A stretch of 64,000 nucleotides of DNA, from assembly GCF_900129095.1 (NCBI RefSeq), contig NZ_FQVA01000002.1:186001-250000 (forward strand), read 5' to 3'. Under the pieces are notes generated by a model. That model searched no databases. It saw only the letters and a list, made by a program, of their open reading frames with translations, and was not told the DNA's origin. Shown here one piece after another: positions 55,054 through 63,804 of the stretch. Source of the DNA: Microbulbifer donghaiensis (GTDB taxonomy: Bacteria > Pseudomonadota > Gammaproteobacteria > Pseudomonadales > Cellvibrionaceae). Position 1 is the first letter of the stretch, and each line of letters begins with the position of its first letter. The position numbers were made by a program, and so were the translations under genes.

Positions 55054-55116
55054 TCGCCTGCAAGGCAGGCTCCCACACTGGCACCAACAGTTGTAGGAGC
55101 CTGCCCTGCAGGCGAT
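55054..55116. repeat. REP inverted pair right of the RAYT gene
   Basis: An inverted REP (55054-55077, TCGCCTGCAAGGCAGGCTCC plus CACA) and a direct REP (55092-55116, TGTAGGAGCCTGCCCTGCAG plus GCGAT) separated by 14 bases. The inverted copy starts 11 bases upstream of the RAYT start codon. Confidence 0.92.
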
Positions 55117-55119
55117 TAA

Positions 55120-56265
55120 TTACTGTGATTGTGCTTCGCGCTTCAGATAATCCAACTTGCGTGTGTAGGCATTAACCGTAGCCGGGTTATTCGCCAGGGA
55201 AAATGCCGCCCTGAAGCTCTCTCGGGAATCCTCAACTTCACCCAAGCGGAAGTTGGTCAGTCCCATCAGGAAATGAAAGCGGTGGTCATCCTCGTACTTC
55301 CACAGGGCACGGCGTAGCTGTTTTTTTGCCTGCTGATATTCGCCGTGCTCGTAGGCGTTGCGTGCCTGATAGAAGAGATAATAGGGATTGCGCTCGCGGT
55401 GATATTTCGCCCGCTGGGCGTAATGCTGGGCCAGTTCTTCACGACCACTGCGGCGGTAGAGACGCTCGAGGTTACTGATAGCCACCAGGTTGCCTGCGTT
55501 TAACGCCAATGCCTGGCGATAACTCTGCTCCGCTTCATATTGGTATTCAAAGCGGCTGTACAGAGCGCCGAGATTAGACCAGAGGTCACTGTCGCCGGGA
55601 CGCAATTCCAACGCCTTGCGCAGATGCAGGAACGCCTGCGCGCGCTCGCCCTGCTGCATCAATTCGATTCCGCGATTACTGTAATACTGCGCAAAGGCGG
55701 CGATATCAGAGAGTTTGTACTGATCATAAATAGGGTCGTAGGCGGCAAGATTGAAATCCACCACCCGACGACCACGCGCACTTTCCGACACCATATTAAT
55801 GTGGCGGTACACCACGAAAGTCTGCGCTTCGTCGTGGCCCCATACCGGCGGCACATCCACCTGATTGAAATACGCATCGGCACCCAGCTCGCGCGCCATG
55901 GCCACCATCATCAGCGTAAAGGCGAGGCAATTGCCGCGCTGCTGGCGATAGGTTTCCATCGCCGACAGGGTACTGCCCTCATCGTATTCGACGTGAAACT
56001 CGCGTCGCTCAAACGCGCGGGTCAGCGCCGCGAGCCGCTGGCGGGGACTGTCATCGGGGGCCACCGACGCCAGATAGACGCGCATTTCCGGCGTCAGCGC
56101 CAGCAGATCCTCATTGGGCAGGCCGGCCGTGTCGACAGGCTGACCGAGTATTACCGCGCCGCTCAGGGCGGATTGGATATTAATGTCTGCACTCCCGCTC
56201 GGCGGAGTGCTGGCGCAGGCAGTCAAGAAACACAGCAGAAGTATCAAGATCGGGGTTTTCATCAT
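55120..56265 (-). CDS. TPR lipoprotein with transglutaminase-like region
   Basis: 381-residue predicted outer-membrane lipoprotein. The signal MKTPILILLLCFLTAC ends in a lipobox (LTAC). Residues 70-170 resemble a papain/transglutaminase-like fold with Cys in QQRGNCLAFTLMMVAMAREL, His in VVYRHINMVSE and Asp in VVDFNLAAYD as a possible triad. TPR repeats follow from about residue 180 to 370 (GDSDLWSNLGALYSRFEYQY and others). The start at 56265 (ATG-ATG pair) has AGGGGAA upstream; the longer frame lacks a signal. Substrate and role are unknown; similar proteins are often annotated only as TPR proteins. Confidence 0.75.
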   Translation of the reverse strand: MMKTPILILLLCFLTACASTPPSGSADINIQSALSGAVILGQPVDTAGLPNEDLLALTPEMRVYLASVAPDDSPRQRLAALTRAFERREFHVEYDEGSTLSAMETYRQQRGNCLAFTLMMVAMARELGADAYFNQVDVPPVWGHDEAQTFVVYRHINMVSESARGRRVVDFNLAAYDPIYDQYKLSDIAAFAQYYSNRGIELMQQGERAQAFLHLRKALELRPGDSDLWSNLGALYSRFEYQYEAEQSYRQALALNAGNLVAISNLERLYRRSGREELAQHYAQRAKYHRERNPYYLFYQARNAYEHGEYQQAKKQLRRALWKYEDDHRFHFLMGLTNFRLGEVEDSRESFRAAFSLANNPATVNAYTRKLDYLKREAQSQ

Positions 56266-56527
56266 TATTTTCCCCTGTGGACCAAATTCTATACAGGATT
56301 TACCACTAAATGGGCCCGGTGTGAATACCCCCACGGCAAATCATACGGTTTCAACTGCAACGATTCGCCTGCCTATCAGACAACTGTTACACTTCTCGGG
56401 TTTTACTTGGAAGCTCTGGGCACAGTCCGCAATCCACTCGGGTGCGTTAACCAATGTGTTGGCTATCATCGCTCGAGACACCGGCTGACCGAGGTTCCCC
56501 ATAACAATTACAGACAGAGGAACTTCT

Positions 56528-58312
56528 ATGTCTTCTAATGTCGCGGACGTCACCACGACGGCCACTACTGCCGGCTCGGGCGAATTGCTCGGCCACCCCA
56601 AAGGGCTCTATATCTGTTTTGCGACCGAGCTCTGGGAGCGCTTCTCCTTCTATGGCATGAAGTATCTGCTCCTGCTCTACCTCACCAAGTATCACCTGTT
56701 TACCGATAGTGCCGGCTATGACGTGCTCGGCGCCTACGCCGGTCTCGTATACGCGCTGCCGCTGATCGGCGGCCTGCTGGCCGACCGCTACCTGGGTATG
56801 CGCAAGGCGGTACTGTTTGGCGGTATCCTGCTATGCCTCGGACACCTGCTGATGGCAGTGGAGGGCCACCAGGCCATTTCCTACGCGGCGGGCACCGTTC
56901 TCAGCGAAGCCATCACCCTGAATGACGGCACTGTGATTGCGGCCGGCACCACGCTGGCCAGCGATGTGGTGATTCAGGATGTGGTCGCCCTGAAGGTGTT
57001 CTTCATGGCGCTGGCATTGATCACCGTCGGTGTCGGCTTCCTGAAGCCGAACATCTCTACCATCGTCGGTCAGCTCTACAGCAAGAATGACCCGCGTCGC
57101 GACGCCGGTTTCACCATTTTCTATATGGGTATCAATATCGGTTCCTTTATCGCCACCCTGCTGTGCGGCTGGCTCGGGGAAACCTACGGTTGGGGCTACG
57201 GCTTCGGCCTCGCCGGTATCGGCATGGTGGTTGGCCTGATTACCTTCCTGTGGGGACAGAAGTACCTGGACGGCCTGGCCGAGCCGAGCCGCCCGGAAGT
57301 CTTGAAGGAGAAGGCTGTTGGCCCGATCAACAAGGAGTGGGCCGTGTACCTGGGCGGTATCGCCTCCCTGGCACTGGTCTGGTTCCTGGTGCAGAGCGAG
57401 CCGGTGGTACACCTGGCGCAAAACAGCCTGCTGATCGTCGCCATCGTCGGCCTGATCCTGTTCTCCATGCTGCACCAGGACAGCAAGGGCAAGGACATGA
57501 TCGCCATCGGCATGGCCGCAGTGACCGCGGCGCTGGGCCTGATCTGGGCCTTCACCGACGTCGATGTCTGGCTGGGCGCCATGTTGCTGGGCCTGGTGGC
57601 CTTTATCGGCTACGGCTTCACCCGCCACTACAGCGAAGAGTTCTCCCGCACCGTGGTGCTGATGGTGCTGATCACGTCCACCATCGTGTTCTGGGCGCTG
57701 TTTGAGCAGTCCGCCGGCTCCATGACCCTGTATGCTGACCGCGTACTGGACCGCACCGTCGGCGACGGCGAGATCCGCGCATCCATGTTCGGCTCCCTGA
57801 ATGCCGGCTTTATCATGCTGCTGGCCATTCCGTTCGCCGCCCTGTGGGTTTGGCTGGGCAAGCGCGGCTGGGAACCCAGCACGCCGGTCAAGTTCGGCCT
57901 CGGCATCATCCAGGCTGGCCTGGGCTTCGGCGCCCTGGTACTCGGCGCGGCCTTCCCGACCGAAGCCGGCAAAGTGGCAATGATCTGGCTGGTACTGGCC
58001 TACCTGCTGCACACCACTGGTGAGCTGTGCCTCTCACCGGTAGGCCTGTCCGCGGTGACCAAGCTGTCCATCGGCAAGGTGGTCAGCGTGAGCATGGGCA
58101 CCTGGTTCCTGGCGACCGCCCTGTCCGAAACCGTGGCCACACGCATCGGCAAGATGGCTGCGGTGCCTCAGGACGGCGCTACCGATCTCGCCTCTACCCT
58201 GACCACCTACACCAGCCTCTACGAGTACCTGATGTGGTGGGGCCTGGGCGTCGGCGCGCTGATGATCATCATCTCGCCGCTGCTGAAGAAAGGCATGTGC
58301 GGCATCCGTTAA
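56528..58312 (+). CDS. Proton-dependent peptide transporter, POT family (copy 2)
   Basis: 594-residue inner-membrane peptide/proton symporter. ATG 56528 follows AGAGGAA. Motifs: ATELWERFSFYGMKYLLLLYL at residues 35-55; VGFLKPNISTIVGQLYSKND and RRDAGFTIFYMGINIGSF (PTR2 signature) near residues 170-205; FWALFEQSAGSMTLYADRVL; and GELCLSPVGLSAVTKLS near the end. About 100 residues longer than copy 1 because of an extra loop (IQDVVALKVFFMALA region) and a tail. Both copies share the GHPKGL lead-in before helix 1. Two POT genes and several receptors suggest peptide-based nutrition. Confidence 0.94.
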   Translation: MSSNVADVTTTATTAGSGELLGHPKGLYICFATELWERFSFYGMKYLLLLYLTKYHLFTDSAGYDVLGAYAGLVYALPLIGGLLADRYLGMRKAVLFGGILLCLGHLLMAVEGHQAISYAAGTVLSEAITLNDGTVIAAGTTLASDVVIQDVVALKVFFMALALITVGVGFLKPNISTIVGQLYSKNDPRRDAGFTIFYMGINIGSFIATLLCGWLGETYGWGYGFGLAGIGMVVGLITFLWGQKYLDGLAEPSRPEVLKEKAVGPINKEWAVYLGGIASLALVWFLVQSEPVVHLAQNSLLIVAIVGLILFSMLHQDSKGKDMIAIGMAAVTAALGLIWAFTDVDVWLGAMLLGLVAFIGYGFTRHYSEEFSRTVVLMVLITSTIVFWALFEQSAGSMTLYADRVLDRTVGDGEIRASMFGSLNAGFIMLLAIPFAALWVWLGKRGWEPSTPVKFGLGIIQAGLGFGALVLGAAFPTEAGKVAMIWLVLAYLLHTTGELCLSPVGLSAVTKLSIGKVVSVSMGTWFLATALSETVATRIGKMAAVPQDGATDLASTLTTYTSLYEYLMWWGLGVGALMIIISPLLKKGMCGIR

Positions 58313-58334
58313 TCGCGGATACCCAAAACGCAAA

Positions 58335-58366
58335 AAGGCCGCTGCGCAAACAGCGGCCTTTTTTAT
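58335..58366 (+). terminator. Rho-independent terminator after POT copy 2
   Basis: AAGGCCGCTG (58335-58344) and CAGCGGCCTT (58351-58360) form a 10-bp stem with a 6-base loop, followed by TTTTA. Confidence 0.95.
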
Positions 58367-58370
58367 TTTT

Positions 58371-58402
58371 GTGGGAGCCTGCCCTGCAGGGCAGGCTCCC
58401 CC
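58371..58402. repeat. REP palindrome
   Basis: Two REP arms joined head to head without a spacer; 58373-58400 is a perfect 28-bp palindrome (GGGAGCCTGCCCTG and its complement). It lies just after the POT terminator and before the TauE stop. Confidence 0.92.
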
Positions 58403-58425
58403 AGGCGAGTCCCGCGCCTCGATCA

Positions 58426-59250
58426 TTATCCCAAAAGTAATCCGGCATTCAGCCAGATAAAGCGCAGCCCGATCACACACAGCAGACCGGCGAAACAGTT
58501 CTTCAGCAGCTGCGGTGACAACCGGTGAGCCAGGTTGGCACCGAAGCGGGCGAAGGGGGTACTGGCCAGCACAATGCCGAAAAATGCCGGCCAGTAGATA
58601 TAACCGCTGCTCCACTGTGGCAGCAGTTCGTCGTCCCACCCCTGCACTGTAAAGCTGATGGCGCCGGCTACCGCGATCGGCAGACCACAGGCCGCAGAGG
58701 TGGCCACGGCGCGCTGCATCTGTACGTGACAGCGGGACAGGAAGGGTACTGTCAGCGAGCCACCGCCGATACCAAAGATTGCCGAGGCCCAGCCGATAAG
58801 CCCGCCGACACCAGTGAGAACCGGCGCTGCGGGAAGCCTGCCGCCGTCCTCCGGCAGCTGTCCGTGGCGCCGCCCTGCCAGCCACATCCTCACGGCAATC
58901 ACCAGCGCGAAAATTCCGATCAACAGCTGCAGCCATGAGCCCGGCAGTAAGTGGGCGGTCACACCGCCGAGCCAGGACCCCAGCAATATACCCGGCGTCA
59001 TGGACAGAAAGGTGGACCAGTCCACCGCGCCTTTCAGATGGTGAGTGCGGATAGAGCTGAGGGAAGTGATGACGATGGTGGCCAGCGAAGTTGCCACCGC
59101 CATATGGGTGAGGATTTCCGGTGCAATGCCCATGGCGGTGAACACCAGCACCAGTGCCGGCACTATGATCAGCCCCCCGCCAACACCAAATAGACCGGCG
59201 ATGGTGCCGGCGGCGGCGCCGACCAGCAGGTAAATCAGCAGAGTTTCCAT
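58426..59250 (-). CDS. TauE/SafE-family permease
   Basis: 274-residue inner-membrane protein with about eight helices, a family of exporters or importers of sulfite, sulfoacetate and related anions. The start METLLIYLLVGAAAGTIAGLFGVGGGLII includes the repeated GxGGG motif, and the second half has GWASAIFGIGGGSLTVPFLS, the internal duplicate. The ATG at 59250 is preferred, with a GGGAGGGGG ribosome site. Possible link to sulfur handling by the sulfotransferases is only a neighbourhood guess. REP copies on both sides. Confidence 0.9.
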   Translation of the reverse strand: METLLIYLLVGAAAGTIAGLFGVGGGLIIVPALVLVFTAMGIAPEILTHMAVATSLATIVITSLSSIRTHHLKGAVDWSTFLSMTPGILLGSWLGGVTAHLLPGSWLQLLIGIFALVIAVRMWLAGRRHGQLPEDGGRLPAAPVLTGVGGLIGWASAIFGIGGGSLTVPFLSRCHVQMQRAVATSAACGLPIAVAGAISFTVQGWDDELLPQWSSGYIYWPAFFGIVLASTPFARFGANLAHRLSPQLLKNCFAGLLCVIGLRFIWLNAGLLLG

Positions 59251-59289
59251 GCCCCCTCCCTCGAATGCTGCCGAATTGGACAATACTCC

Positions 59290-59369
59290 CTGTGGGAGCC
59301 AGCCCTGCTGGCGATATTAGAAGTGTTCAGTAGCGCGGCAGCTATCGCCTGCAGGGCAGGCTCCCACAG
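59290..59369. repeat. REP inverted pair upstream of tauE-like gene
   Basis: A direct copy with two changes (59290-59315, TGTGGGAGCCAGCCCTGCTG plus GCGAT) and an inverted copy (59343-59369, TATCGCCTGCAGGGCAGGCT plus CCCACAG). The first copy's changes keep the hairpin (CCAGC/GCTGG), which argues for a selected structure. Confidence 0.88.
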
Positions 59370-59382
59370 TGCGGACCGTTAC

Positions 59383-60159
59383 TTAGCAGTCCCGCTTGTC
59401 GATCTGCAACCAGTCGAACCCCTGCTGCTGGCAGGCGAAAATACAGTTCGCAACGCGCTCGGCCGCGTCCGCCAGTGCCTCGCGGGCCAACGCTACGCTG
59501 TTGTTCTTTTCGCTGATATGGGCGACCACCAGGTGCTGCAACTGATCGCAGCCGACCCGCTGCAGAAAACCCGCGGCCTGCTGATTGCTCAGATGCCCGT
59601 AGGCTCCACCAACGCGGCGTTTCAGGGAGGGGGGATACGGCCCCTGGGCCAACATCTGCGGATCGTGGTTGGCCTCCAGCAACAGGGCGTCACAGTCGCC
59701 GAAAAATTCTTCGACATGGGGCGTTACGGTGCCGAGGTCGGTCAGCAATCCCAGACTGCTGCCTCGACTGCGGAACACGAACTGTGCGGCTTCACGGGCA
59801 TCGTGGGGAACAGCCACCGGTGTGACGTGGATGTCCGCCACCGAAAACGGCTGGTGCCCCTCGATCAAGTGCAGCCTGGGCAATTTGCCGATATCGCGCG
59901 CGCGCAAGGTGCCGGGTGTCATGTAGACCGGCACCCCATACTTGCGCGCCAGCGGCGCCACCCCGGACAGGTGGTCGCTGTGCTCGTGGGTTACCAGGAT
60001 CGCGGACAGGTCAGAGGGCGAAAGACCGAGCCGCGCCATACGCCGCTCGGTTTCCTTAATGGTAAAGCCGCAGTCCACCAGCAGGCAGTGGTCGCCGCTG
60101 GCGACCAGGGTGCCGTTGCCTTTGCTGCCGCTTCCCAGTGAGGCGAAGCGCAGGGCCAT
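59383..60159 (-). CDS. MBL-fold metallo-hydrolase (YycJ/WalJ-like)
   Basis: 258-residue metallo-beta-lactamase-fold hydrolase. The start MALRFASLGSGSKGNGTLVA and the metal motif THEHSDHLSGV (HxHxDH) near residue 58 fit the YycJ family, linked to nuclease-like activity. Later ligands are VPHDAREAAQF, LGLLTDLGTVTPH and LLLEANHD, with GHLSNQQAAGFL near the end. It lies 10 bases after the bamC stop, in the dapA-bamC-MBL order known from pseudomonads. The purC gene usually found next is absent; REP copies and tauE-like follow. Confidence 0.9.
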   Translation of the reverse strand: MALRFASLGSGSKGNGTLVASGDHCLLVDCGFTIKETERRMARLGLSPSDLSAILVTHEHSDHLSGVAPLARKYGVPVYMTPGTLRARDIGKLPRLHLIEGHQPFSVADIHVTPVAVPHDAREAAQFVFRSRGSSLGLLTDLGTVTPHVEEFFGDCDALLLEANHDPQMLAQGPYPPSLKRRVGGAYGHLSNQQAAGFLQRVGCDQLQHLVVAHISEKNNSVALAREALADAAERVANCIFACQQQGFDWLQIDKRDC

Positions 60160-60169
60160 TGCCGGGCCC

Positions 60170-61342
60170 TTAAATCAGGTTCTGGCGGATGGCCAGCAGC
60201 AGTTGTGAAGCCTTGGCGCGGGACAACGGCTGGCCGCGGGTATTGCGCACCCTTACCTCGATCACGTCGTCGCCGCCGCGCAGCACTACCAGGTAGCCCG
60301 GGTACTCTGCCGCGGGTGCGCCACCGACACCGGGAATACCGGTAAACAGCGCCGGTTGGGCATCGCTGGTGGTGTCGATATTGGCCAGAATCTGCTGCAG
60401 GGTCACGCCCTCGGCGGCCTTGGCCTGCTTGTCCTCGCCCTTGCCGCCCCAGGAAAACCAGCCGCCCTCTTCTTCGGTAAGTTCGCGATTCTCGTCATAG
60501 GTGACATAGAAGATACCCATATCGGCATCTTCCCGGTGCAGACGGTAGGCCCCGGCATTGACGGCATGGGCCACTGTCGCCCAGGCGCGGTCCATTGCCA
60601 GTCCCATGGAGATATAGGGTTCGCGACCGGCCGGCTCCTGCACCTGGACCTTTATCGAAGTGCCGCCGATGGCCTGGGCCACCAGGGAAGCAGCGGCTCC
60701 GGTAGATTCTGCCGCGAGCGCAGACGACATCTCGTCGATCATCCAGCCCTCGCGCTCGGGATTGCTGGACTGTTCCGGCCAGTTAACGCTGGCAGTTGTC
60801 GGAGCCGAAGCCGGCAGCGAAAAGTGGCGCACGTGCACTTCGGTGGTGTCCGGCTGCACGCCCGACTCGATGCGCAGCTGGTATTTGTCTTTGACTTGCG
60901 GTGTTTCGTTAAAGGTGAGCCAGGTAGTCTCCATGATGCCCGCGCTGGCATCGGACGTTTCCAGTCGCAATCCGGACGTGCGCAGGAAGTAGTGCAGCTG
61001 CGGCCAGACTTCGGCCGGCGGCTGACTAACCAATACCCAGCGGCGGTTGCCCAGCTTCTGGATCTTGACCCTGTCCAGGCCCACATTGACCGACAGCGCC
61101 TGCGGGCGCGGCACCTCAAACTCGCTCTCGGCGAGCTGGTCACCGGCAATCTGCGGGACTTCGTACAGCTCCTCCTGGTGCTTGGCGGTTACACCGGCGG
61201 GCATCTGCAGCGGCGGCAGGCTGTCCGCGCGCTGGTAGTCGTTGCTGCGGTCGCGGAAATAGCCCTCTTTGCCGAACATGCCACAACCAGTCAGTGTGAT
61301 ACTGGCGATACAGAGTGCGGCTCCAGCGGTCAATCTTGTCAT
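60170..61342 (-). CDS. bamC: Outer membrane assembly lipoprotein BamC
   Basis: 390-residue lipoprotein of the BAM beta-barrel assembly machine. The start at 61342 gives MTRLTAGAALCIASITLTGC with the lipobox LTGC. The BamC N-terminal region (FRDRSNDYQRADSLPPLQMP, then YEVPQIA) is the unstructured BamD-binding lasso, followed by two helix-grip domains (PAEVWPQLHYFLRTSGLRLE and AWATVAHAVNAGAYRLHRED). Longer than E. coli BamC (344). The upstream in-frame extension overlaps dapA and is not used. Located 34 bases after dapA, as in E. coli and pseudomonads. Confidence 0.93.
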   Translation of the reverse strand: MTRLTAGAALCIASITLTGCGMFGKEGYFRDRSNDYQRADSLPPLQMPAGVTAKHQEELYEVPQIAGDQLAESEFEVPRPQALSVNVGLDRVKIQKLGNRRWVLVSQPPAEVWPQLHYFLRTSGLRLETSDASAGIMETTWLTFNETPQVKDKYQLRIESGVQPDTTEVHVRHFSLPASAPTTASVNWPEQSSNPEREGWMIDEMSSALAAESTGAAASLVAQAIGGTSIKVQVQEPAGREPYISMGLAMDRAWATVAHAVNAGAYRLHREDADMGIFYVTYDENRELTEEEGGWFSWGGKGEDKQAKAAEGVTLQQILANIDTTSDAQPALFTGIPGVGGAPAAEYPGYLVVLRGGDDVIEVRVRNTRGQPLSRAKASQLLLAIRQNLI

Positions 61343-61376
61343 TATTGGGTTCCTAATTAGTCGTCGGTTCGCAGCG

Positions 61377-62252
61377 TCAGAGTACGCCTGCGCTGCGCAG
61401 TGCTTCGCGCACAGTGGCATGGTGTTCCGGGGAGAGGCTCGTGAGCGGCAGGCGGATACCACCGTCAATGCGCCCCATTTCCCGCAGTGCCCACTTCACC
61501 GGTATCGGGTTGGACTCCACAAACAGCACTTTGTGCAATATGCGGATGCGTTGATCGATCGCCCGTGCCGTCTCGGCGTCGCCGCGCAGTGCCGCCTCGC
61601 ACATCTGCGCTACCGCAGCCGGCGCGACGTTGGCCGTCACACTGATATCGCCGTGACCGCCCATCAGCATCAGCTCCATCGCCGTGGCATCGTCACCGGA
61701 GTAGATGGCGAACTCTTTCGGCAGGGTTTCCAACAGCACCCGGGCGCGCTCCAGGTCACCGGTAGCCTCTTTGATGCCGACGATATTGTTGATCGCCGCC
61801 AGGCGCTGCACCGTCTCCGGCAGCATGTCCACGGCGGTGCGGCCCGGTACATTGTAGAGAATCTGGGGAATGTCCACGGCCTTGGCGACTGTCCGGTAGT
61901 GCTGGTACAGGCCTTCCTGGGTGGGCTTGTTGTAGTAAGGGGTGACCAGCAGGCAGGCATCGGCGCCGCATTTGGCGGCGTTTTCCGTCAGCTCGATCGC
62001 CTCGGTGGTGGAGTTTGCACCGGTACCGGCGATTACCGGGATGCGTCCGGCTACCTGGTCCACCACACGGCGGATCACTTCCAGGTGCTCGTTGACGTCG
62101 AGAGTGGCGGACTCACCGGTAGTGCCGACGGCGACCAGGGCCCGGGTGCCCTGCTCTATGTGCCATTCCACCAGGTTGTGCAGGCTGTCCCAGTCCAGGC
62201 TGCCATCTGCATACATTGGGGTAGCTAGCGCCACCATACTGCCGGTAAACAT
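61377..62252 (-). CDS. dapA: 4-hydroxy-tetrahydrodipicolinate synthase
   Basis: Condenses pyruvate and aspartate semialdehyde in lysine and peptidoglycan synthesis. The 291-residue size is typical. Key residues: TTGESATL (Thr44-type) near residue 44, [11 protein letters not shown] with the catalytic Tyr near 133, the Schiff-base lysine in [12 protein letters not shown] near 161, and [16 protein letters not shown]. The ATG at 62252 begins [13 protein letters not shown] as in the family. First of the dapA-bamC-MBL unit. Confidence 0.97.
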   Translation of the reverse strand: MFTGSMVALATPMYADGSLDWDSLHNLVEWHIEQGTRALVAVGTTGESATLDVNEHLEVIRRVVDQVAGRIPVIAGTGANSTTEAIELTENAAKCGADACLLVTPYYNKPTQEGLYQHYRTVAKAVDIPQILYNVPGRTAVDMLPETVQRLAAINNIVGIKEATGDLERARVLLETLPKEFAIYSGDDATAMELMLMGGHGDISVTANVAPAAVAQMCEAALRGDAETARAIDQRIRILHKVLFVESNPIPVKWALREMGRIDGGIRLPLTSLSPEHHATVREALRSAGVL

Positions 62253-62375
62253 CCTTACTCCTTAACTATTGCACTTGGCCCGGGGGAAACACGCCGAAAA
62301 AAGAAACCGGTATGTTACTTAGGGCGCAGGATCTATGCCAGCGGCCAGGGCCTGATAATTCGGGAATCTATGGCC

Positions 62376-63341
62376 CTACTTCGCCGCTTTTCTGCGCTTC
62401 TTTTTCTTCTTGCGCACGCCTTCATAGACGTTGGGCGCCCCTTCCGGGCGGGTCTTGAAGCGGCGATGCACCCACATATACTGGTCCGGGTTCTCGCGCA
62501 TGCGCGCCTCTACAAACTGATTGACCAGCACCGCGTCCTGCAGTTCGTCGCCGGACGGGATTTCCTCGATCGGCGGATAGACCTTGACCCGGTAGCCGGA
62601 TCCGTCCTCGAGACGCGTCACCGTGTAGGGCACTACGAGCGCGCGCCCGACGCGGGCGAAGCGCGAGGTTCCCGTCACCGTTGCCGCCGGCACGCCGAAC
62701 AGCGGTGCGAACACCCCCTGCTTGATGCCGTAGTCCTGGTCCGGCGCATACCAGACAGCGCGACCGCGCTGCAGCGCCCGCAGCATCCCGCGAACGTCCT
62801 TGCGCTGAAAGACTTCCGAATCCTCGCCGTGACGCTCGCGCCCCTTGCGCTGCATATAGTCATAGACCGGGTTCTTGTGCGGCCGGTACATGCCGTCGAT
62901 CCTGTGGCACAGCGACATTAGCTGGGCACCGATCTCCAGCGTGGTGAAATGCATCGCCAGCAGCACCACCCCCTGGCCGCGGGACTGAGGCTCCTGCAGG
63001 TGTTCGAGGCCCTCGATGGTAAAGCGCTTGCGCAGCCAGCGGCTCGATCGGAACCAGGCCATGCCGGTTTCCATCAGCGCAATACCGTTGGAGTCGAAGT
63101 TGCGTCGCAGCAGCTCGGCCCGCGCCTCATCGCTCAGCTCGGGGAAGCACAGCGCCAGGTTGCGCTCGGCAATGGTCCGGCGACTCGGCGCCAGGCGCAG
63201 CATCAGGCGGCCCAGGGCGCGCCCGATGCCCAGTTGCCAGCGATAGGGCAGCTGGGCGACGAGGAACCAGAGCGCAAACAATAACCAGGTAAGCCAGTAG
63301 CGCGGGTGCAGCAGCGCCGCACGGAATCGGGGTTTTTCCAT
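62376..63341 (-). CDS. Lipid A biosynthesis acyltransferase (LpxL/HtrB family)
   Basis: 321-residue inner-membrane acyltransferase that adds a secondary acyl chain (lauroyl or similar) to Kdo2-lipid IVA. An N-terminal helix (YWLTWLLFALWFLVAQLPY) anchors it. The catalytic HxxxxE motif is AMHFTTLE near residue 130, followed by YRPHKNPVYD, APDQDYG and VFAPLFGVPAATVTG, all typical of LpxL/LpxP. The C-terminus is a run of lysines and arginines after YEGVRKKKK, unusual and probably membrane-surface binding. Exact chain specificity cannot be told. Confidence 0.92.
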   Translation of the reverse strand: MEKPRFRAALLHPRYWLTWLLFALWFLVAQLPYRWQLGIGRALGRLMLRLAPSRRTIAERNLALCFPELSDEARAELLRRNFDSNGIALMETGMAWFRSSRWLRKRFTIEGLEHLQEPQSRGQGVVLLAMHFTTLEIGAQLMSLCHRIDGMYRPHKNPVYDYMQRKGRERHGEDSEVFQRKDVRGMLRALQRGRAVWYAPDQDYGIKQGVFAPLFGVPAATVTGTSRFARVGRALVVPYTVTRLEDGSGYRVKVYPPIEEIPSGDELQDAVLVNQFVEARMRENPDQYMWVHRRFKTRPEGAPNVYEGVRKKKKKRRKAAK

Positions 63342-63486
63342 TGGATGTTGTTATCTGACCCGGGATTCAGGGCGCCGGGCGAGTTGGTCGAAAGCGGCGC
63401 ATTATAGCGGAAGAAGGCGGGGACTGGGACGCAAGTGCGACAGGCGCCCCCGCGCTTCGATGCGCGGCGCGCCCGGGCATCACGAA

Positions 63487-63720
63487 TCAGTGGCGCAGAA
63501 GGGTATCCAGCTCGTCGACCGCCTCACACCAGTCGGAATCATCCAGGATTGCCTCCTCCAGGAACTCGCGCTGTCCGTCGGACCAGAATGGCGCCTTGGA
63601 CAGCTTTTCATCGCCCTGCAGATGGTGACGCGCCAGGAACTCGTCGATGGCAGCATCCTCCGAGGCCAGCCCCAGCTGGGCGAAGAGATCATTGAGGCTG
63701 TGATATCCGGTGGTTTCCAT
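63487..63720 (-). CDS. DUF2789 small protein
   Basis: 77-residue acidic cytoplasmic protein starting METTGYHSLNDLFAQLGLAS, followed by IDEFLARHHLQGDEKLSKAPFW and ending WCEAVDELDTLL. The size and sequence match the DUF2789 family of helical proteins; function unknown. It stands alone between lpxL-like and an aldo-keto reductase, all on the minus strand. Confidence 0.85.
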   Translation of the reverse strand: METTGYHSLNDLFAQLGLASEDAAIDEFLARHHLQGDEKLSKAPFWSDGQREFLEEAILDDSDWCEAVDELDTLLRH

Positions 63721-63804
63721 GGTTGCTCCCCGCTTGTGCGCTTGCCGTTCGGGCCGGCAAGCGAAAACCTATTCCATCAGTATAGATTGACGGGCCGGCA
63801 GCAC

